A stretch of DNA of 64,000 nucleotides from Hymenobacter swuensis DY53 (GCF_000576555.1 NZ_CP007145.1:4300501-4364500), one strand, 5' to 3'. Shown: positions 8,139 through 16,575, numbered from the stretch's first letter. Numbers and translations are program-made. Notes: a model not told the origin generated them from the letters alone.

Positions 8139-9626
8139 ATGAATTCTGCCCCGCTTTCCGGCCTCTACGCCCCCTCCCTCAGCCTGCTCACCGACCTCTA
8201 CCAGGTTACCATGGCCTACGGCTACTGGCAGCAGGGTTTGCAGGACCGCGAGGCCGTGTTTCACTTGTATTTCCGGAAAGCCCCGTTTCAGGGCGGTTAC
8301 GCCGTGGTGGCCGGCCTGGCCTACGCCGTCGATTATTTGCAGAACCTGCGCTTCTCCGAGGACGACCTTACGTACCTCGGTAGCCTGAAAAGCAGCAAGG
8401 GCGCAGCCATGTTCCCGGCGGAGTTTCTGCAGTATCTGCGTGAACTGAAGTTTACCTGCGACGTGGACGCCATTGCTGAGGGCACGGTGGTGTTCGGCAA
8501 CGAGCCGCTGATTCGGGTGCAGGGGCCGCTGCTGCAGGCCCAGCTGGTGGAAACGGCCCTGCTCACGCTGGTAAATTTTCAGACGCTGATTGCCACCAAA
8601 GCGTCCCGCATCCGGGAAGCCGCCGGCTCCGATACCGTGCTGGAATTCGGCCTGCGCCGTGCTCAGGGGCCCGATGGTGGCCTTTCGGCCAGCCGTGCCG
8701 CCTACCTGGGTGGGGTAGATGCCACCAGTAACGTGCTGGCCGGACAGCGGTTTGGTATTCCAGTAAAGGGCACCCACGCCCACAGTTGGGTAATGGCCTT
8801 CGGGGATGAGGAAACCGCCTTCACCGCCTACGCTAAGGCGTTTCCGGATGACTCGGTATTTCTGGTGGATACCTACGACACGCTGGAAGGCGTGCGCCAC
8901 GCCATTAAAGTAGCCCGCGAGATGCGCGCCAACGGCCACGAACTGGGCGGCATCCGCCTGGATTCCGGCGACTTGGCTTACCTCAGCCGCGAGGCCCGCG
9001 CGTTGCTCAACGAGGCCGGGTTCAACAACGTGCGCATCGTGGCCAGCAACGACCTAGAGGAAAACCTCATCACCAGCCTCAAGCAGCAGGGCGCTAAAAT
9101 CGACACCTGGGGCATCGGCACGCAGCTCGTCACGGCCTACGACCAGCCGGCGCTGGGAGGCGTGTACAAGCTGGCCGCCCTGCGCAAACCCGACGACTCG
9201 GGCTGGGACTTCACCATCAAGCTCTCGGAGCAGCTGGCCAAAACCAGCATCCCCGGCATCCTGCAGGTGCGCCGTTACGAAACCGACAAAGGCCAGCCCC
9301 GCGCCGACATGCTCTACAACGTGGCCGAGCCGTTGCCCGAGCAGCTCACCTTGGTAGACCCGCTGGACGCCACCCGCCGACGCGCCGTGCGCCCCGACGC
9401 CCCCTACCGGGAGCTGCTGGAGCCCATTTTCCGCAATGGCGAGCTGGTACACACGCTGCCCACCCTGCAGGAAAGCCGGGCCCGCGCCCACCGCGAAATC
9501 CTGAGCCTCGACCCCAGCATCCGCCGCTTCCTTAACCCCCACACCTACCCCGTGGGCCTGGAAGAGTCGCTGAACACGTTCCGCACGAAGCTGATTCTGG
9601 AGAAGCGCCCCGTACGGCCGGCGTAA
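8139..9626 (+). CDS. pncB: Nicotinate phosphoribosyltransferase
   Basis: 495 residues from the ATG at 8139 (a TTG nine bases upstream is possible). It converts nicotinate, PRPP and ATP to nicotinate mononucleotide in NAD salvage. The family signature LLTDLYQVTMAYGYW lies near the N-terminus. EFGLRRAQG and GGVDATSN are substrate-binding segments. H215 in GTHAHSWV is the residue that is phosphorylated in characterised NAPRTases. Later segments GIRLDSGDLAYLS and the phosphate-binding ASNDLEE are intact. Length is normal for the roughly 490-residue bacterial/eukaryotic-like branch. It stands alone, divergent from the DUF1345 gene, and is followed by a 45-bp palindrome. No NAD kinase, nadD or pncA is nearby. 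Confidence 0.95.
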   Translation: MNSAPLSGLYAPSLSLLTDLYQVTMAYGYWQQGLQDREAVFHLYFRKAPFQGGYAVVAGLAYAVDYLQNLRFSEDDLTYLGSLKSSKGAAMFPAEFLQYLRELKFTCDVDAIAEGTVVFGNEPLIRVQGPLLQAQLVETALLTLVNFQTLIATKASRIREAAGSDTVLEFGLRRAQGPDGGLSASRAAYLGGVDATSNVLAGQRFGIPVKGTHAHSWVMAFGDEETAFTAYAKAFPDDSVFLVDTYDTLEGVRHAIKVAREMRANGHELGGIRLDSGDLAYLSREARALLNEAGFNNVRIVASNDLEENLITSLKQQGAKIDTWGIGTQLVTAYDQPALGGVYKLAALRKPDDSGWDFTIKLSEQLAKTSIPGILQVRRYETDKGQPRADMLYNVAEPLPEQLTLVDPLDATRRRAVRPDAPYRELLEPIFRNGELVHTLPTLQESRARAHREILSLDPSIRRFLNPHTYPVGLEESLNTFRTKLILEKRPVRPA

Positions 9627-9658
9627 GCGGGCCTTGGAGGCAGAGAACAGTATCCTCC

Positions 9659-9703
9659 TGTCATCCTGAGCTTGCGAAGGACCTTCGCAAGCTCAGGATG
9701 ACA
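9659..9703. repeat. Perfect 22-bp-arm palindrome, repeat family B
   Basis: tgtcatcctgagcttgcg and its exact complement form arms of 22 bp around a single central base. It lies between the convergent pncB and DUF4240 genes, so it could also stop transcription from both sides, but there is no T-run. The arm sequence (tcat-c/g-ctgagcttgc) is shared with the larger element at 26577-26667. Confidence 0.8.
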
Positions 9704-9743
9704 GGCAGGTGTTATATTTTCCGAACCGGCTTCATCTCAGCCG

Positions 9744-10277
9744 TTACGCCACGCCGAACTTCCTCCACAGCTTCGGCAGCAGCTTGGGCAGTTGGCTTTC
9801 GGTCCAGTCTTCGCCTTTGGTTTCGGCACCGAAGTCGTAGTTCAGCCCCCGCGCACTGGCCACGTTGCGCGGGAAGGTGTCGTCTTCCTCAGTTTTGCCG
9901 GTGCGCTGCTCGAAGGCTTTGGTAGCCACGTACAGCAGCTCCTCGAAAGCCTGATAGCCTTCGTCCATGACGTTGGTCAGGGAATCGGCATTCTGCAGCG
10001 CGTTGGTGAACACGGCTTCGCCCTGCCCGATCAGCCAGCAGCGGAAGTACAAGTAGGGGTCGTCGGAGACGTAGCCGTCGATGATTTTCTGGGCGGCCAT
10101 GATGTGGAAGTGGTCGGCTTCCAACAGGTATTCGCGCAGGCGGCATTCAAACCCGATAATCTGCTCCGGCTCCAGCTGCGCCAGCTGGCTGATGAGAGTG
10201 GCTTCCTGCTGCTGCTGGTCGCCGTGGGCGGCCGTTTTGGCGTCTTCGATGAGTTGCCAGAATTCTTTCTTATCCAT
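9744..10277 (-). CDS. DUF4240 domain-containing protein
   Basis: 177 residues. The opening MDKKEFWQLIEDAK and the helical repeat-like body with DDPYLYFRCWLIGQGEAVF and GYQAFEELLYVATKAFEQRTG match the DUF4240 pattern, a family of unknown function often found as paralogues in one genome. The start is set at the ATG at 10277; the frame continues upstream for 17 codons, but that stretch (encoding MCHILSYFGAQ) is a repeated leader also present before the next gene and so is probably non-coding. Cytoplasmic, no signal peptide. It is downstream of a paralogue that carries an extra WGR domain. Each gene seems to have its own leader rather than a shared transcript start. Confidence 0.8.
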   Translation of the reverse strand: MDKKEFWQLIEDAKTAAHGDQQQQEATLISQLAQLEPEQIIGFECRLREYLLEADHFHIMAAQKIIDGYVSDDPYLYFRCWLIGQGEAVFTNALQNADSLTNVMDEGYQAFEELLYVATKAFEQRTGKTEEDDTFPRNVASARGLNYDFGAETKGEDWTESQLPKLLPKLWRKFGVA

Positions 10278-10335
10278 AGTACCAACGTATAGCGCCTGCG
10301 CCCCGAAATACGACAAAATGTGGCACACTGGCGGC
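10278..10335 (-). promoter_or_regulatory. Duplicated leader, copy 1 (upstream of the DUF4240 gene)
   Basis: On the minus strand the segment contains gtgtgccacattttg, then gtatttcggggcgcag, nearly identical to the segment upstream of the WGR-DUF4240 gene (11052-11102). Conservation of about 40 bp between two otherwise diverged paralogues suggests a shared promoter or operator. gtatttcg is close to the Bacteroidota -7 box TAnnTTTG, but a matching -33 TTTG is not clear. Confidence 0.45.
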
Positions 10336-10349
10336 TATATGGTCATTTC

Positions 10350-11051
10350 TTACTCCATAGGCAGCCACCCGGCTGTATTGCTACCGGTTTCGTAGGAGAC
10401 GCGCGGGGTGTGCGGAAAATCGTCCTGCCCAGTTTTGCGGGTGTACGCGTTGCCCGCCAGATACAGCAGGCTTTCAAACTCCAACCCCACCGGCCACTGC
10501 GCTGGGTCCTGCACTACCGTTTCGTAGAAGACTGGGCCGTTGCAGAGTACGCTGCACCGGTCGTACAGAAAAGCATCGGCGGAAATAGAGCCCGCATGTT
10601 GACCGGGGTAGCAGGCGGCGGCATACTTCTCACCATCCAGCCGATACAGCTTTTCCGCCAATATGTCCTCGAAGGCGAAGATGTCGGCCAACGGCAAAGC
10701 GGCCAGCCGTTTTTCAGCCGGCAGCAACACGGCGTCGTCGTTACCCGTCTTTTTCCAATTGAGCAGACTCAGAATTTCCCAAAATAATTCTTCATCCATT
10801 GGCCGGTACGCAGGCGCGAGCTTCTCCGGGATGGATGCCCCTTCGGCTACTTCGTAATAGCCTTTCCGCTGCTTTTCCTGAATCAGCTTCGCCACTTCAG
10901 CCGCGCAGGCAGCCGCATCGGCCGCTACTTTCTGATTCTTCCGGCCCAGGGTCCCGATTTTGCCGAAGTCTACCGTGTAGGCGGAATCGTGGATTTCAAT
11001 GTTCCAGAACTTGTTGGCCTCGCCTTCCTGATTGATAAAATAGCGTTTCAT
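10350..11051 (-). CDS. WGR domain plus DUF4240 domain protein
   Basis: 233 residues. Residues 1 to about 75 form a WGR-like domain (MKRYFINQEGEANKFWNIEI, then DFGKIGTLGRKNQK), where the name-giving Trp-Gly-Arg is replaced by Phe-Gly-Lys. Residues about 90-233 are a DUF4240 domain (MDEELFWEILSLLNWKK, then DAFLYDRCSVLCNGPVFYE and FESLLYLAGNAYTRKTG). WGR domains are known from PARPs and MolR-type proteins, where they bind DNA ends or mediate protein contacts; the role here is unknown. The ATG at 11051 begins the WGR domain exactly. The gene is followed 72 bp later by the leader of the shorter paralogue. WGR plus DUF4240 suggests the two proteins may act together, but that is inference. Confidence 0.8.
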   Translation of the reverse strand: MKRYFINQEGEANKFWNIEIHDSAYTVDFGKIGTLGRKNQKVAADAAACAAEVAKLIQEKQRKGYYEVAEGASIPEKLAPAYRPMDEELFWEILSLLNWKKTGNDDAVLLPAEKRLAALPLADIFAFEDILAEKLYRLDGEKYAAACYPGQHAGSISADAFLYDRCSVLCNGPVFYETVVQDPAQWPVGLEFESLLYLAGNAYTRKTGQDDFPHTPRVSYETGSNTAGWLPME

Positions 11052-11102
11052 AGAATAATGCTGCGCCCCGAAATACGGCAAAATGTGGCACACTGACGGC
11101 TA
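11052..11102 (-). promoter_or_regulatory. Duplicated leader, copy 2 (upstream of the WGR-DUF4240 gene)
   Basis: Minus-strand gtgtgccacattttgc, then gtatttcggggcgcag, matches copy 1 at 10278-10335 with a few substitutions. Its position immediately upstream of the ATG at 11051 supports a promoter or operator role. Confidence 0.45.
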
Positions 11103-11134
11103 AAGTATGTACCGCGGACAGCGGGCGGGGTGGC

Positions 11135-11142
11135 TACTTTTG
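11135..11142 (+). promoter_or_regulatory. Bacteroidota-type -7 box TACTTTTG
   Basis: An exact match to TAnnTTTG, 82 bp before the HMA gene start. The same octamer occurs before the secreted protein gene at 29555. No good TTTG -33 element is visible at the usual spacing, so confidence is limited. Confidence 0.35.
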
Positions 11143-11223
11143 CCCTGGGTTCGTTGTTACCCGTATCATTCCCAGCAGCTGGCGGCCTTCCGCCGTAAGC
11201 TGCTACCTAAATCTGCCGCTTTT

Positions 11224-11436
11224 ATGCCTACTCTGCACTTCAAAACCAGCATCAACTGCGCCAATTGCGTGCGCGCCGTCACGCCTTTCCTCGACGCCGA
11301 GCCCACCGTGGAAACCTGGCGGGTGGATACCGACAACCCCGCCAAAATCCTGACCGTGGAGGGCCCGAACGTGATACCCGAGCAGGTGCTGAAAGCCGTG
11401 GCCCAGGCCGGGTTCGATATTGAGCCCGTAGCTTAG
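11224..11436 (+). CDS. Heavy-metal-associated (HMA) domain protein, CopZ-like
   Basis: 70 residues, a single HMA ferredoxin-like domain. The metal-binding motif is C12-A-N-C15 in KTSINCANCV, fitting CxxC; the residue pair before it is Ile-Asn rather than the usual Met-Thr. The remainder (VETWRVDTDNPAKILTVEG, then PEQVLKAVAQAGFDIEPV) has the beta-alpha-beta register of copper chaperones and P-type ATPase metal-binding domains. The start is the ATG at 11224; the upstream in-frame extension has no domain character. No copper ATPase or CsoR-like regulator adjoins it. It is followed by a strong terminator, so it is probably monocistronic. It may bind Cu(I), Zn(II) or another soft metal; the sequence does not decide. 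Confidence 0.85.
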   Translation: MPTLHFKTSINCANCVRAVTPFLDAEPTVETWRVDTDNPAKILTVEGPNVIPEQVLKAVAQAGFDIEPVA

Positions 11437-11453
11437 CCGCCCCCGTCACGCCC

Positions 11454-11500
11454 AAAGGCCCGCCCGGTTCGGAGGAACCAGGCGGACCTTTTCTTTTTTC
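11454..11500 (+). terminator. Rho-independent terminator after the HMA gene
   Basis: A stem from aaggcccgcccggttc and gaaccaggcggacctt (two mismatches) is followed by ttttctttttt. Confidence 0.8.
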
Positions 11501-11619
11501 GACATCAACTGCCTACTGATCAACAGTTTTCACAGGCGTGGTAGTGTCACCCGGGGCACGAGCGGCGCGTATACAGTTTCTTTGCGGCTGTATTGGCCTC
11601 CACCCAGGTTCCCACCCGT

Positions 11620-12165
11620 ATGAAACGCTTGCTTTTGGCCGCCGGACTGCTGCTGAGCCGGTTGGCCCCGGCCCAGGAAACGCCGTATCAGTTTTCACCG
11701 CTCCCGCTCGATGCCCACTCGCACCGGGTGGTGTACGCGGGCACCCAGACCGCCCCCGACGCCTCGGCCGATGCGCTACTGGCCCGGGCGGCGGCCTGGC
11801 CCACGGCCGGCCCGTACCAGGCCAGCAACCGCCGCACCAACGCAGCCGCCGGCACCACCAGCACCCACGTGCTGCTGCGCCGGGGTCAGGAGCATTACGC
11901 CGGCCGCCTGACGGTGCAGGTGCGCGAGGGCGGCTATTCCTACCGCCTCACCGACCTCACCTACACCCGCCCCGACTACGCCCGCGCCGGCAAACACAGC
12001 CCCGGGCTCGTCACTACCCAGCTGGAAACCCTGGTGTACACCCGCCCCAGCCGGCAGCGCACCCGGCGGCTGGCCGAGATAAGTACGCTGCTGCAACAGC
12101 TGCTCACCCATTTCCACCAGGCCATGCTGCCCGAAGGCCAGCCCACCGTCAGCACCGGGCAATAG
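11620..12165 (+). CDS. DUF4468-like secreted protein
   Basis: 181 residues from the ATG at 11620. A signal peptide (MKRLLLAAGLLLSRLAPAQ) ends with a plausible cleavage after AQ. The body has the arrangement typical of DUF4468/TBP2-like-fold proteins of Bacteroidota: a segment around ALLARAAAWPTAGPYQ (helix with ra-x-W), then THVLLRRGQEHYAGRLTVQVREGGYSYRL, which is the strand pair of the fold. Function is unknown; such proteins are periplasmic or outer-membrane associated. It resembles in architecture the protein encoded at 29555-30124. An earlier in-frame start at 11593 would add nine residues before the signal peptide and is less likely. The 3' end runs into a long inverted repeat. Confidence 0.6.
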   Translation: MKRLLLAAGLLLSRLAPAQETPYQFSPLPLDAHSHRVVYAGTQTAPDASADALLARAAAWPTAGPYQASNRRTNAAAGTTSTHVLLRRGQEHYAGRLTVQVREGGYSYRLTDLTYTRPDYARAGKHSPGLVTTQLETLVYTRPSRQRTRRLAEISTLLQQLLTHFHQAMLPEGQPTVSTGQ

Positions 12166-12167
12166 TT

Positions 12168-12268
12168 CGTTTATCGTTGTTCGTTGTTTGTTTATCGCTG
12201 CAGCTGGTTGTCGTCCGGAATTTTGAATGACAATGACCAGCTGCAACGAAAAACGAACAATGGTAAAC
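12168..12268. repeat. Imperfect inverted repeat between convergent genes
   Basis: gtttatcgttgttcgttg and related sequence on the left faces caacgaaaaacgaacaatgg and gtaaac on the right. The inner arms are gcagctggt and accagctgc. It lies between the convergent DUF4468-like and amt genes and may serve as a bidirectional terminator, although there is no clean T-run. Confidence 0.55.
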
Positions 12269-12278
12269 GAAAACTGAG

Positions 12279-13661
12279 CTATTCCACCCCGGCCAGCTCT
12301 TTGCGGTAGGTGCGCTCGAATTCTTCGTCGACGTGGTAGGTGGATTCTTCGTGCTGGCTCAGGTCGAGGCCCAACTCTTCTTCCGACGACTTCACGCGCA
12401 GCCCGAACAAGGCATCCGTCAGCTTCAGCAGGCCCCACGATACCACGAAGGTGTAGCCGATGACAATGGCCAGCCCCAACAGGTGGTAGTTAAAGACAGT
12501 GGCCGTGCCGTTGACCAGCCCAACTTTGCTGGCAAAAACGCCCGTCAGCAGCATACCCACGATGCCGCCCAGGCCGTGGCACGGGAACACGTCGAGTGTA
12601 TCATCGATGCCGGTGCGGCTGTTTTTCCAGTGCACACCCAGAAAGCTCACTCCCGAGCCAATCACCCCAATCAGGATGCTCTGGCCGTAATCGACGTAGC
12701 CGGCGGCGGGTGTAATGGCCACCAGGCCCACTACCGCGCCAATGCAGGCCCCCATGGCCGTGGGCTTGCCGCCCCGGCTGATTTCCAGCAGCATCCACAC
12801 CACCAGAGCCGCAGCCGAGGCCAGGTTGGTGTTCACGAATGACAGGGCCGCCATTTCATTGGCCCCCAGCGCCGAGCCGGCGTTGAAGCCAAACCACCCG
12901 AACCACAGTAGCCCGGTTCCCAGCAGCACGAACGGCACGTTGGGCGTGGAGAAGGCCGATTCGCGGTTGTTGCGGCGGGGCCCCAGCACCAGCGCCCCGG
13001 CCAGCGCCGCCACCCCCGCCGAAATGTGTACTACCGTACCGCCGGCAAAATCGAGCACGCCCCACTTGCGCAGGAAGCCCTCGGGGTGCCAGGTCCAATG
13101 AGCCAGCGGGCAGTAGATGCACAAACAGAACAGAATGATAAACGCCAAGTAGCCCTTGAAGCGCACCCGCTCGGCAAACGAACCGGTAATCAGGGCCGGG
13201 GTGATGATGGCGAACTTGAGCTGGAAGGCGAAGAACAAGATAAACGGAATGGTGGGCGACAACAGCGGGTGCGGGGCCGTGCCCACGTCGCGCAGCAGCG
13301 CGAAGGTGAGCGGGTTGCCAATCAGCCCGTGCCAGGAGGTGCCGTAAGCCAGCGAGAAGCCCACAAAGTACCACACCAGCGAAATCACGCCCAGGGCCAC
13401 AAAGCTTTGCAGCATGGTGGAAATCAGGTTTTTGGGGCGCACCATGCCGCCGTAGAAGAACGACAGACCCGGCGTCATCAGCAGCACGAAGGCCGAGGCC
13501 GTGAGCATCCAGGCCACGTCGGCCCCGTTGAGGGCGCTGGCCGATTCGGCCGCCGGGTGCGGCACCGGCACAAAGGCCGCCACGCCGCTCAGCACCAGCA
13601 GCACCAGCAGCGCCACCGTACCATAGTTCAGCCTCGATTTAGGAGCAAGAGCAGTTTCCAT
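12279..13661 (-). CDS. amt: Ammonium transporter
   Basis: 460 residues with about 11-12 hydrophobic helices: an inner-membrane ammonium channel. An N-terminal hydrophobic segment (residues 15-33) precedes the core that starts at ADVAWMLTASAFVLLMTPGL. The family signature DFAGGTVVHISAGVAALAGA carries pore His212, and FPCHGLGGIVG carries the second pore His362 of the conserved twin-histidine pair. The C-terminal tail (SSEEELGLDLSQHEES) contains the cytoplasmic region that PII proteins contact in other Amts. The gene is 69 bp downstream of the beta-barrel gene on the same strand, suggesting co-transcription. No glnK/glnB gene lies next to it in this window. Confidence 0.95.
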   Translation of the reverse strand: METALAPKSRLNYGTVALLVLLVLSGVAAFVPVPHPAAESASALNGADVAWMLTASAFVLLMTPGLSFFYGGMVRPKNLISTMLQSFVALGVISLVWYFVGFSLAYGTSWHGLIGNPLTFALLRDVGTAPHPLLSPTIPFILFFAFQLKFAIITPALITGSFAERVRFKGYLAFIILFCLCIYCPLAHWTWHPEGFLRKWGVLDFAGGTVVHISAGVAALAGALVLGPRRNNRESAFSTPNVPFVLLGTGLLWFGWFGFNAGSALGANEMAALSFVNTNLASAAALVVWMLLEISRGGKPTAMGACIGAVVGLVAITPAAGYVDYGQSILIGVIGSGVSFLGVHWKNSRTGIDDTLDVFPCHGLGGIVGMLLTGVFASKVGLVNGTATVFNYHLLGLAIVIGYTFVVSWGLLKLTDALFGLRVKSSEEELGLDLSQHEESTYHVDEEFERTYRKELAGVE

Positions 13662-13730
13662 TGTTCGATTGGGAGTGAAAAGAAGGTGAAGGGAAGCAGC
13701 AGGTCCGGCGCAGGCCAGCCCGCCGAAGTC

Positions 13731-14783
13731 TTAGAACTTGTACACGGCGGCCAGCAGCGCGCCCACGGTGGTTTTGCGGGCAGTGCCGGCTTTATCGGCA
13801 AACAGGGGCGCGCCCTGGGTACTGCGGTCCAGGCGCAGCTCCGGAATCAGCGTGAAGCCGTTCTTGCGCAGGTTGGCGGCCAGGGTGGTTGCCAGCACTT
13901 CGCCGTCGAAGCCCAGCACGTTGCGGCGGTCGGAGAAGTACTCGGAGCGCAGCGTGAAGCCCAGCCAGGACCGCGGGTCGAGGTTGGCGTAGAAAGCCGA
14001 GCCCCACCAGGCCCGGCCGCTCTGCCAGCCGGTTTCGGTGCGCTGCTGGCGATACTGCATGCTGCCGTTGCCGGAAAAGCTCAGCTGCTCCGACAGCGCG
14101 TAGGTCAGTACCACATCGGCCTGCTGCAGGCGCAGCGAGTCCTGCTGCCGCCCGCCCTGGTAGTTGAAGTAGGCCTTGATTTTATCGTCGGCGGTGCTAA
14201 TGGCTACCTGGGCAATAACCGTTTTGGGCAGGTTGCTGGCGCTTTTCAGGTCGGTGGGGTTGGCCACGCCCAGCATCAGCAGGGTTTTGGGCGCCACCTG
14301 GTACTCGGCCTTGATGCCCGTGTGGAAGAAAGGCCCGTACGAGAACAGGTAACTCATGCTGTAAGTCCGGTTCAGGTAGGGGTCTACCGATTCATACCCC
14401 ACGTGGGTGGCCCAACTGCCGCCCGTGAGCTTAAGCTTCTCGGTGAGGGCGTAGGTCAGGAACAGCTGCTTGATGATGAAGCGGGTGTTGGCGTCGGTAT
14501 AGGAGAATTCCTCGGCCCGCCGCCCGAAGCCCAGGTCGGCCACCAAGCCCACCTTACCCACCGTGTGCTCGCCTTTCAGCGAAATCATGCCCAGCTCAAA
14601 CGAATTGTGGCTGTTGGTGAAGCTGGTGAGGTTGTTATAAGGCGCCTCGCGCGGATTCTGAAAATTGTACCGGTAATATCCGTCGGCATAACCCGACAGC
14701 TTGTAGGGACGAGCCGCGGCAGAATCGGCCGGCGAGGCCGACACAGGCGCGCACAGCACCGCCAATGCAGTAAAAAGCAACAT
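13731..14783 (-). CDS. Outer membrane beta-barrel porin-like protein (BBP2 type)
   Basis: 350 residues from the ATG at 14783. A signal peptide (MLLFTALAVLCAPVSASPA) is followed by a barrel rich in alternating strands. YKLSGYADGYYRYNFQNP and NSFELGMISLKGEHTVGKVG form the opening strands, and the protein ends with an outer-membrane-type terminal strand finishing in F (GALLAAVYKF). This matches the BBP2/OmpL-like porin pattern seen in Bacteroidota. It lies directly upstream of amt in the same direction, so it may let ammonium or a nitrogen source cross the outer membrane; that role is inferred from position. The ORF is open upstream to 14924, but that part lacks signal-peptide character. Confidence 0.8.
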   Translation of the reverse strand: MLLFTALAVLCAPVSASPADSAAARPYKLSGYADGYYRYNFQNPREAPYNNLTSFTNSHNSFELGMISLKGEHTVGKVGLVADLGFGRRAEEFSYTDANTRFIIKQLFLTYALTEKLKLTGGSWATHVGYESVDPYLNRTYSMSYLFSYGPFFHTGIKAEYQVAPKTLLMLGVANPTDLKSASNLPKTVIAQVAISTADDKIKAYFNYQGGRQQDSLRLQQADVVLTYALSEQLSFSGNGSMQYRQQRTETGWQSGRAWWGSAFYANLDPRSWLGFTLRSEYFSDRRNVLGFDGEVLATTLAANLRKNGFTLIPELRLDRSTQGAPLFADKAGTARKTTVGALLAAVYKF

Positions 14784-15403
14784 AGAGTCCGGGTTAAGAG
14801 TGGCACACTGAAGTGCAGAAACCCGCCCGCCGCAATTGGGCACAGGGTTTCTGATACGCTTACTCTCACTGCCAGCGGCCATCGGACGAACAAGTGCCGG
14901 CGCACCCACTCCTCGCCCCGCCACGGGCAGCGTACTCGGGTATTAGGGGAATTATGCTAACTGGTCCTGCAGTACCAGTAAGGGCCTGTGCGTAACGGGC
15001 CTCACCTCACGAGCCAGGGTGGGATGGTACCTGGGGAGGGTGTTCAGAGCAGTATCGACAGCAACCAGACGCTTGCGCGCAGAACAGGCTATGTCTTGAT
15101 TATAAAGCCAATATATATAAAACTATATTATAAATACAACAATACCCCCTCTAAAACATAGGCATATTTTAATTATTAGCTACAATTACCATCTTACCCT
15201 CCCCTCTTTTTGAAGGCTATTTTTCAAAAAAATAAATCTTTGACATCACTACTCTACCCCAGCTGGATAAACCATTGAGCCCTATAATTGCCCGGTCACA
15301 ACATCAGGCGGCACGCAAAAGCCCCCAGCATCGGTACGGACGCTGGGGGCTTGGTATTCATCAGGAAAAAATGGGGCGGCGGGCCAGACCGGCTCCGCAG
15401 CCG
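14784..15403. other. 620-bp intergenic region between the purM end and the beta-barrel gene
   Basis: The left part (14784-15060) is GC-rich and should contain the promoter of the minus-strand porin-amt unit. 15095-15260 is conspicuously AT-rich (tatatataaaactatattataaatac). 15317-15352 is the terminator of the purine genes. No open frame with coding character was seen. Confidence 0.6.
15317..15352 (-). terminator. Terminator of the purine gene cluster
   Basis: An 11-bp perfect stem, aagcccccagc and gctgggggctt, with a 12-base loop is followed on the minus strand by tttt. It lies about 50 bp downstream of the purM stop. Confidence 0.85.
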
Positions 15404-16549
15404 CTATGCTTCGTAGCGTAGCTCGCCGGCACCTACGCGCAATACCACGTCGGTTTCCGGGGTGATGCGGCCGGCTACCTGGGCCTGGTAGCCCTGGACG
15501 CGCAGGGTTTCGGCTACGGCTTCGGCCTGCTCGGGCTCCGTTACGAGCAGCATGCCGTTGCCCATATTCCAGTAGAGATAGGCTTCCGTGGGCGTAATGC
15601 CAGCCAGCTCGGCCAGCTGCTGCATAGCGGGCAGGGGGGCGAACAGGTTGTCGAGCTCCGCTCCTACCCCGCTTTTGAGCACGCGCCGGAAGTTATCGGC
15701 AATACCGCCGCCGGTGATGTGCGCCGCCGCATGCAGGGGCAGGCCCGCATCGAGCACCGCCGCCACGCCCGGCGCGAAAATGAGCGAGGGAGCCAGCATT
15801 ACCTCGCCCCAGGTGTTGGCGTTGGCGGTGGTCAGTTGCTGGTTGCTGGCCTCATCCGCTTCCCCATGCGTACCCGCTGCCTGGCTATACGGCGCTTCGT
15901 GCCACTTCTCCCCGAAGGCTTTGGTGAGGGCGCGGCGGGCCAGGGAGTAGCCGTTGGAGCGGAACGAGGGCGAGTAAAGCGCCACCACGGCCTGTCCGGC
16001 CCGCACGTTGGCCCCGCTCAAGGGGCGCTCCAAACTAGGGTGCAGCACCCCTACGGCCGTGGAGCACCAGTTAAAGTTCATTTTGGCGCCGGGGTAGCCG
16101 CCGATGCGGTTGCCCAGCTCGGCAATTTCCCCGCCTGTTACGGCAATCTGGCTGAACTGCGCGGCGTCGTGCAGGCCGCGCATCAGCTCGTCCACCACCT
16201 CGTAATTGAGGGTATTCACGTCGATGATGTTCGAGAGGTTGGTGGGCACGAAACCGGCCACTATCAGGTCGTCGGCCACCATGGCAATCAGGTCGTAGCC
16301 CAGCGTATCGTAGCGGTCCAGGCGCTCGGCCACCTCAATCTTAGTCCCGATACCGTCGGAGCCGATACCCAGCCGCTCCGCGCCAAAGCGGATTTCGTTG
16401 GAGAAGCCGCCCGCCAGGTCTTGGGCCGGCTCGCCGGGCTTACCAGCGCGGGTGCTGAAGGTTTTCTGGGCCCAGTGGTAGGCGTTCTTGGAAGCGGCGT
16501 TGCCTTCTTCGATGGAGTAGCCGGCGGTGGCTTTGAAGTCAGATGACAT
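15404..16549 (-). CDS. purM: Phosphoribosylformylglycinamidine cyclo-ligase (AIR synthase)
   Basis: 381 residues. It closes formylglycinamidine ribonucleotide to aminoimidazole ribonucleotide using ATP, step five of purine synthesis. Family features: the GSDGIGTKIEVAERLDRYDTLGYDLIAMVADDL block near residue 65, the VTGGEIAEL segment, and the glycine-rich HITGGGIADNFRRVL of the C-terminal domain. The N-terminal YSIEEGNAASKNAY is typical of the Bacteroidota branch. It is the last gene of the minus-strand purine run and is followed by a strong terminator. It is separated from purF by a 133-bp palindromic element. The ATG at 16549 is directly followed by conserved sequence within about ten residues. 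Confidence 0.95.
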   Translation of the reverse strand: MSSDFKATAGYSIEEGNAASKNAYHWAQKTFSTRAGKPGEPAQDLAGGFSNEIRFGAERLGIGSDGIGTKIEVAERLDRYDTLGYDLIAMVADDLIVAGFVPTNLSNIIDVNTLNYEVVDELMRGLHDAAQFSQIAVTGGEIAELGNRIGGYPGAKMNFNWCSTAVGVLHPSLERPLSGANVRAGQAVVALYSPSFRSNGYSLARRALTKAFGEKWHEAPYSQAAGTHGEADEASNQQLTTANANTWGEVMLAPSLIFAPGVAAVLDAGLPLHAAAHITGGGIADNFRRVLKSGVGAELDNLFAPLPAMQQLAELAGITPTEAYLYWNMGNGMLLVTEPEQAEAVAETLRVQGYQAQVAGRITPETDVVLRVGAGELRYEA

Positions 16550-16575
16550 GCGGGGGGCTAGGTTAAAGCTAGAGG

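Noticed and set aside
7392..8939. 515-codon version of the DUF1345 gene
   Set aside because: Codons upstream of 8081 are antisense to pncB and carry no domain; the family length fits the 229-residue form.
11088..11104. Possible sigma54 -24/-12 promoter (tggcac, then gc at correct spacing) upstream of the HMA gene
   Set aside because: The -24 part fits, but the -12 part reads cggc instead of ttgc, and the same bases belong to the duplicated leader of the opposite-strand gene.
14803..14813. gtggcacactg, also present in the two DUF4240 leaders
   Set aside because: Only 11 bases are shared and the context differs; chance cannot be excluded.
13026..14960. Long plus-strand frame of 644 codons opposite amt and the porin gene
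   Set aside because: It is antisense to two well-supported genes; its translation is Gln/Gly/His/Arg-rich without any fold pattern, the usual shadow in GC-rich DNA.
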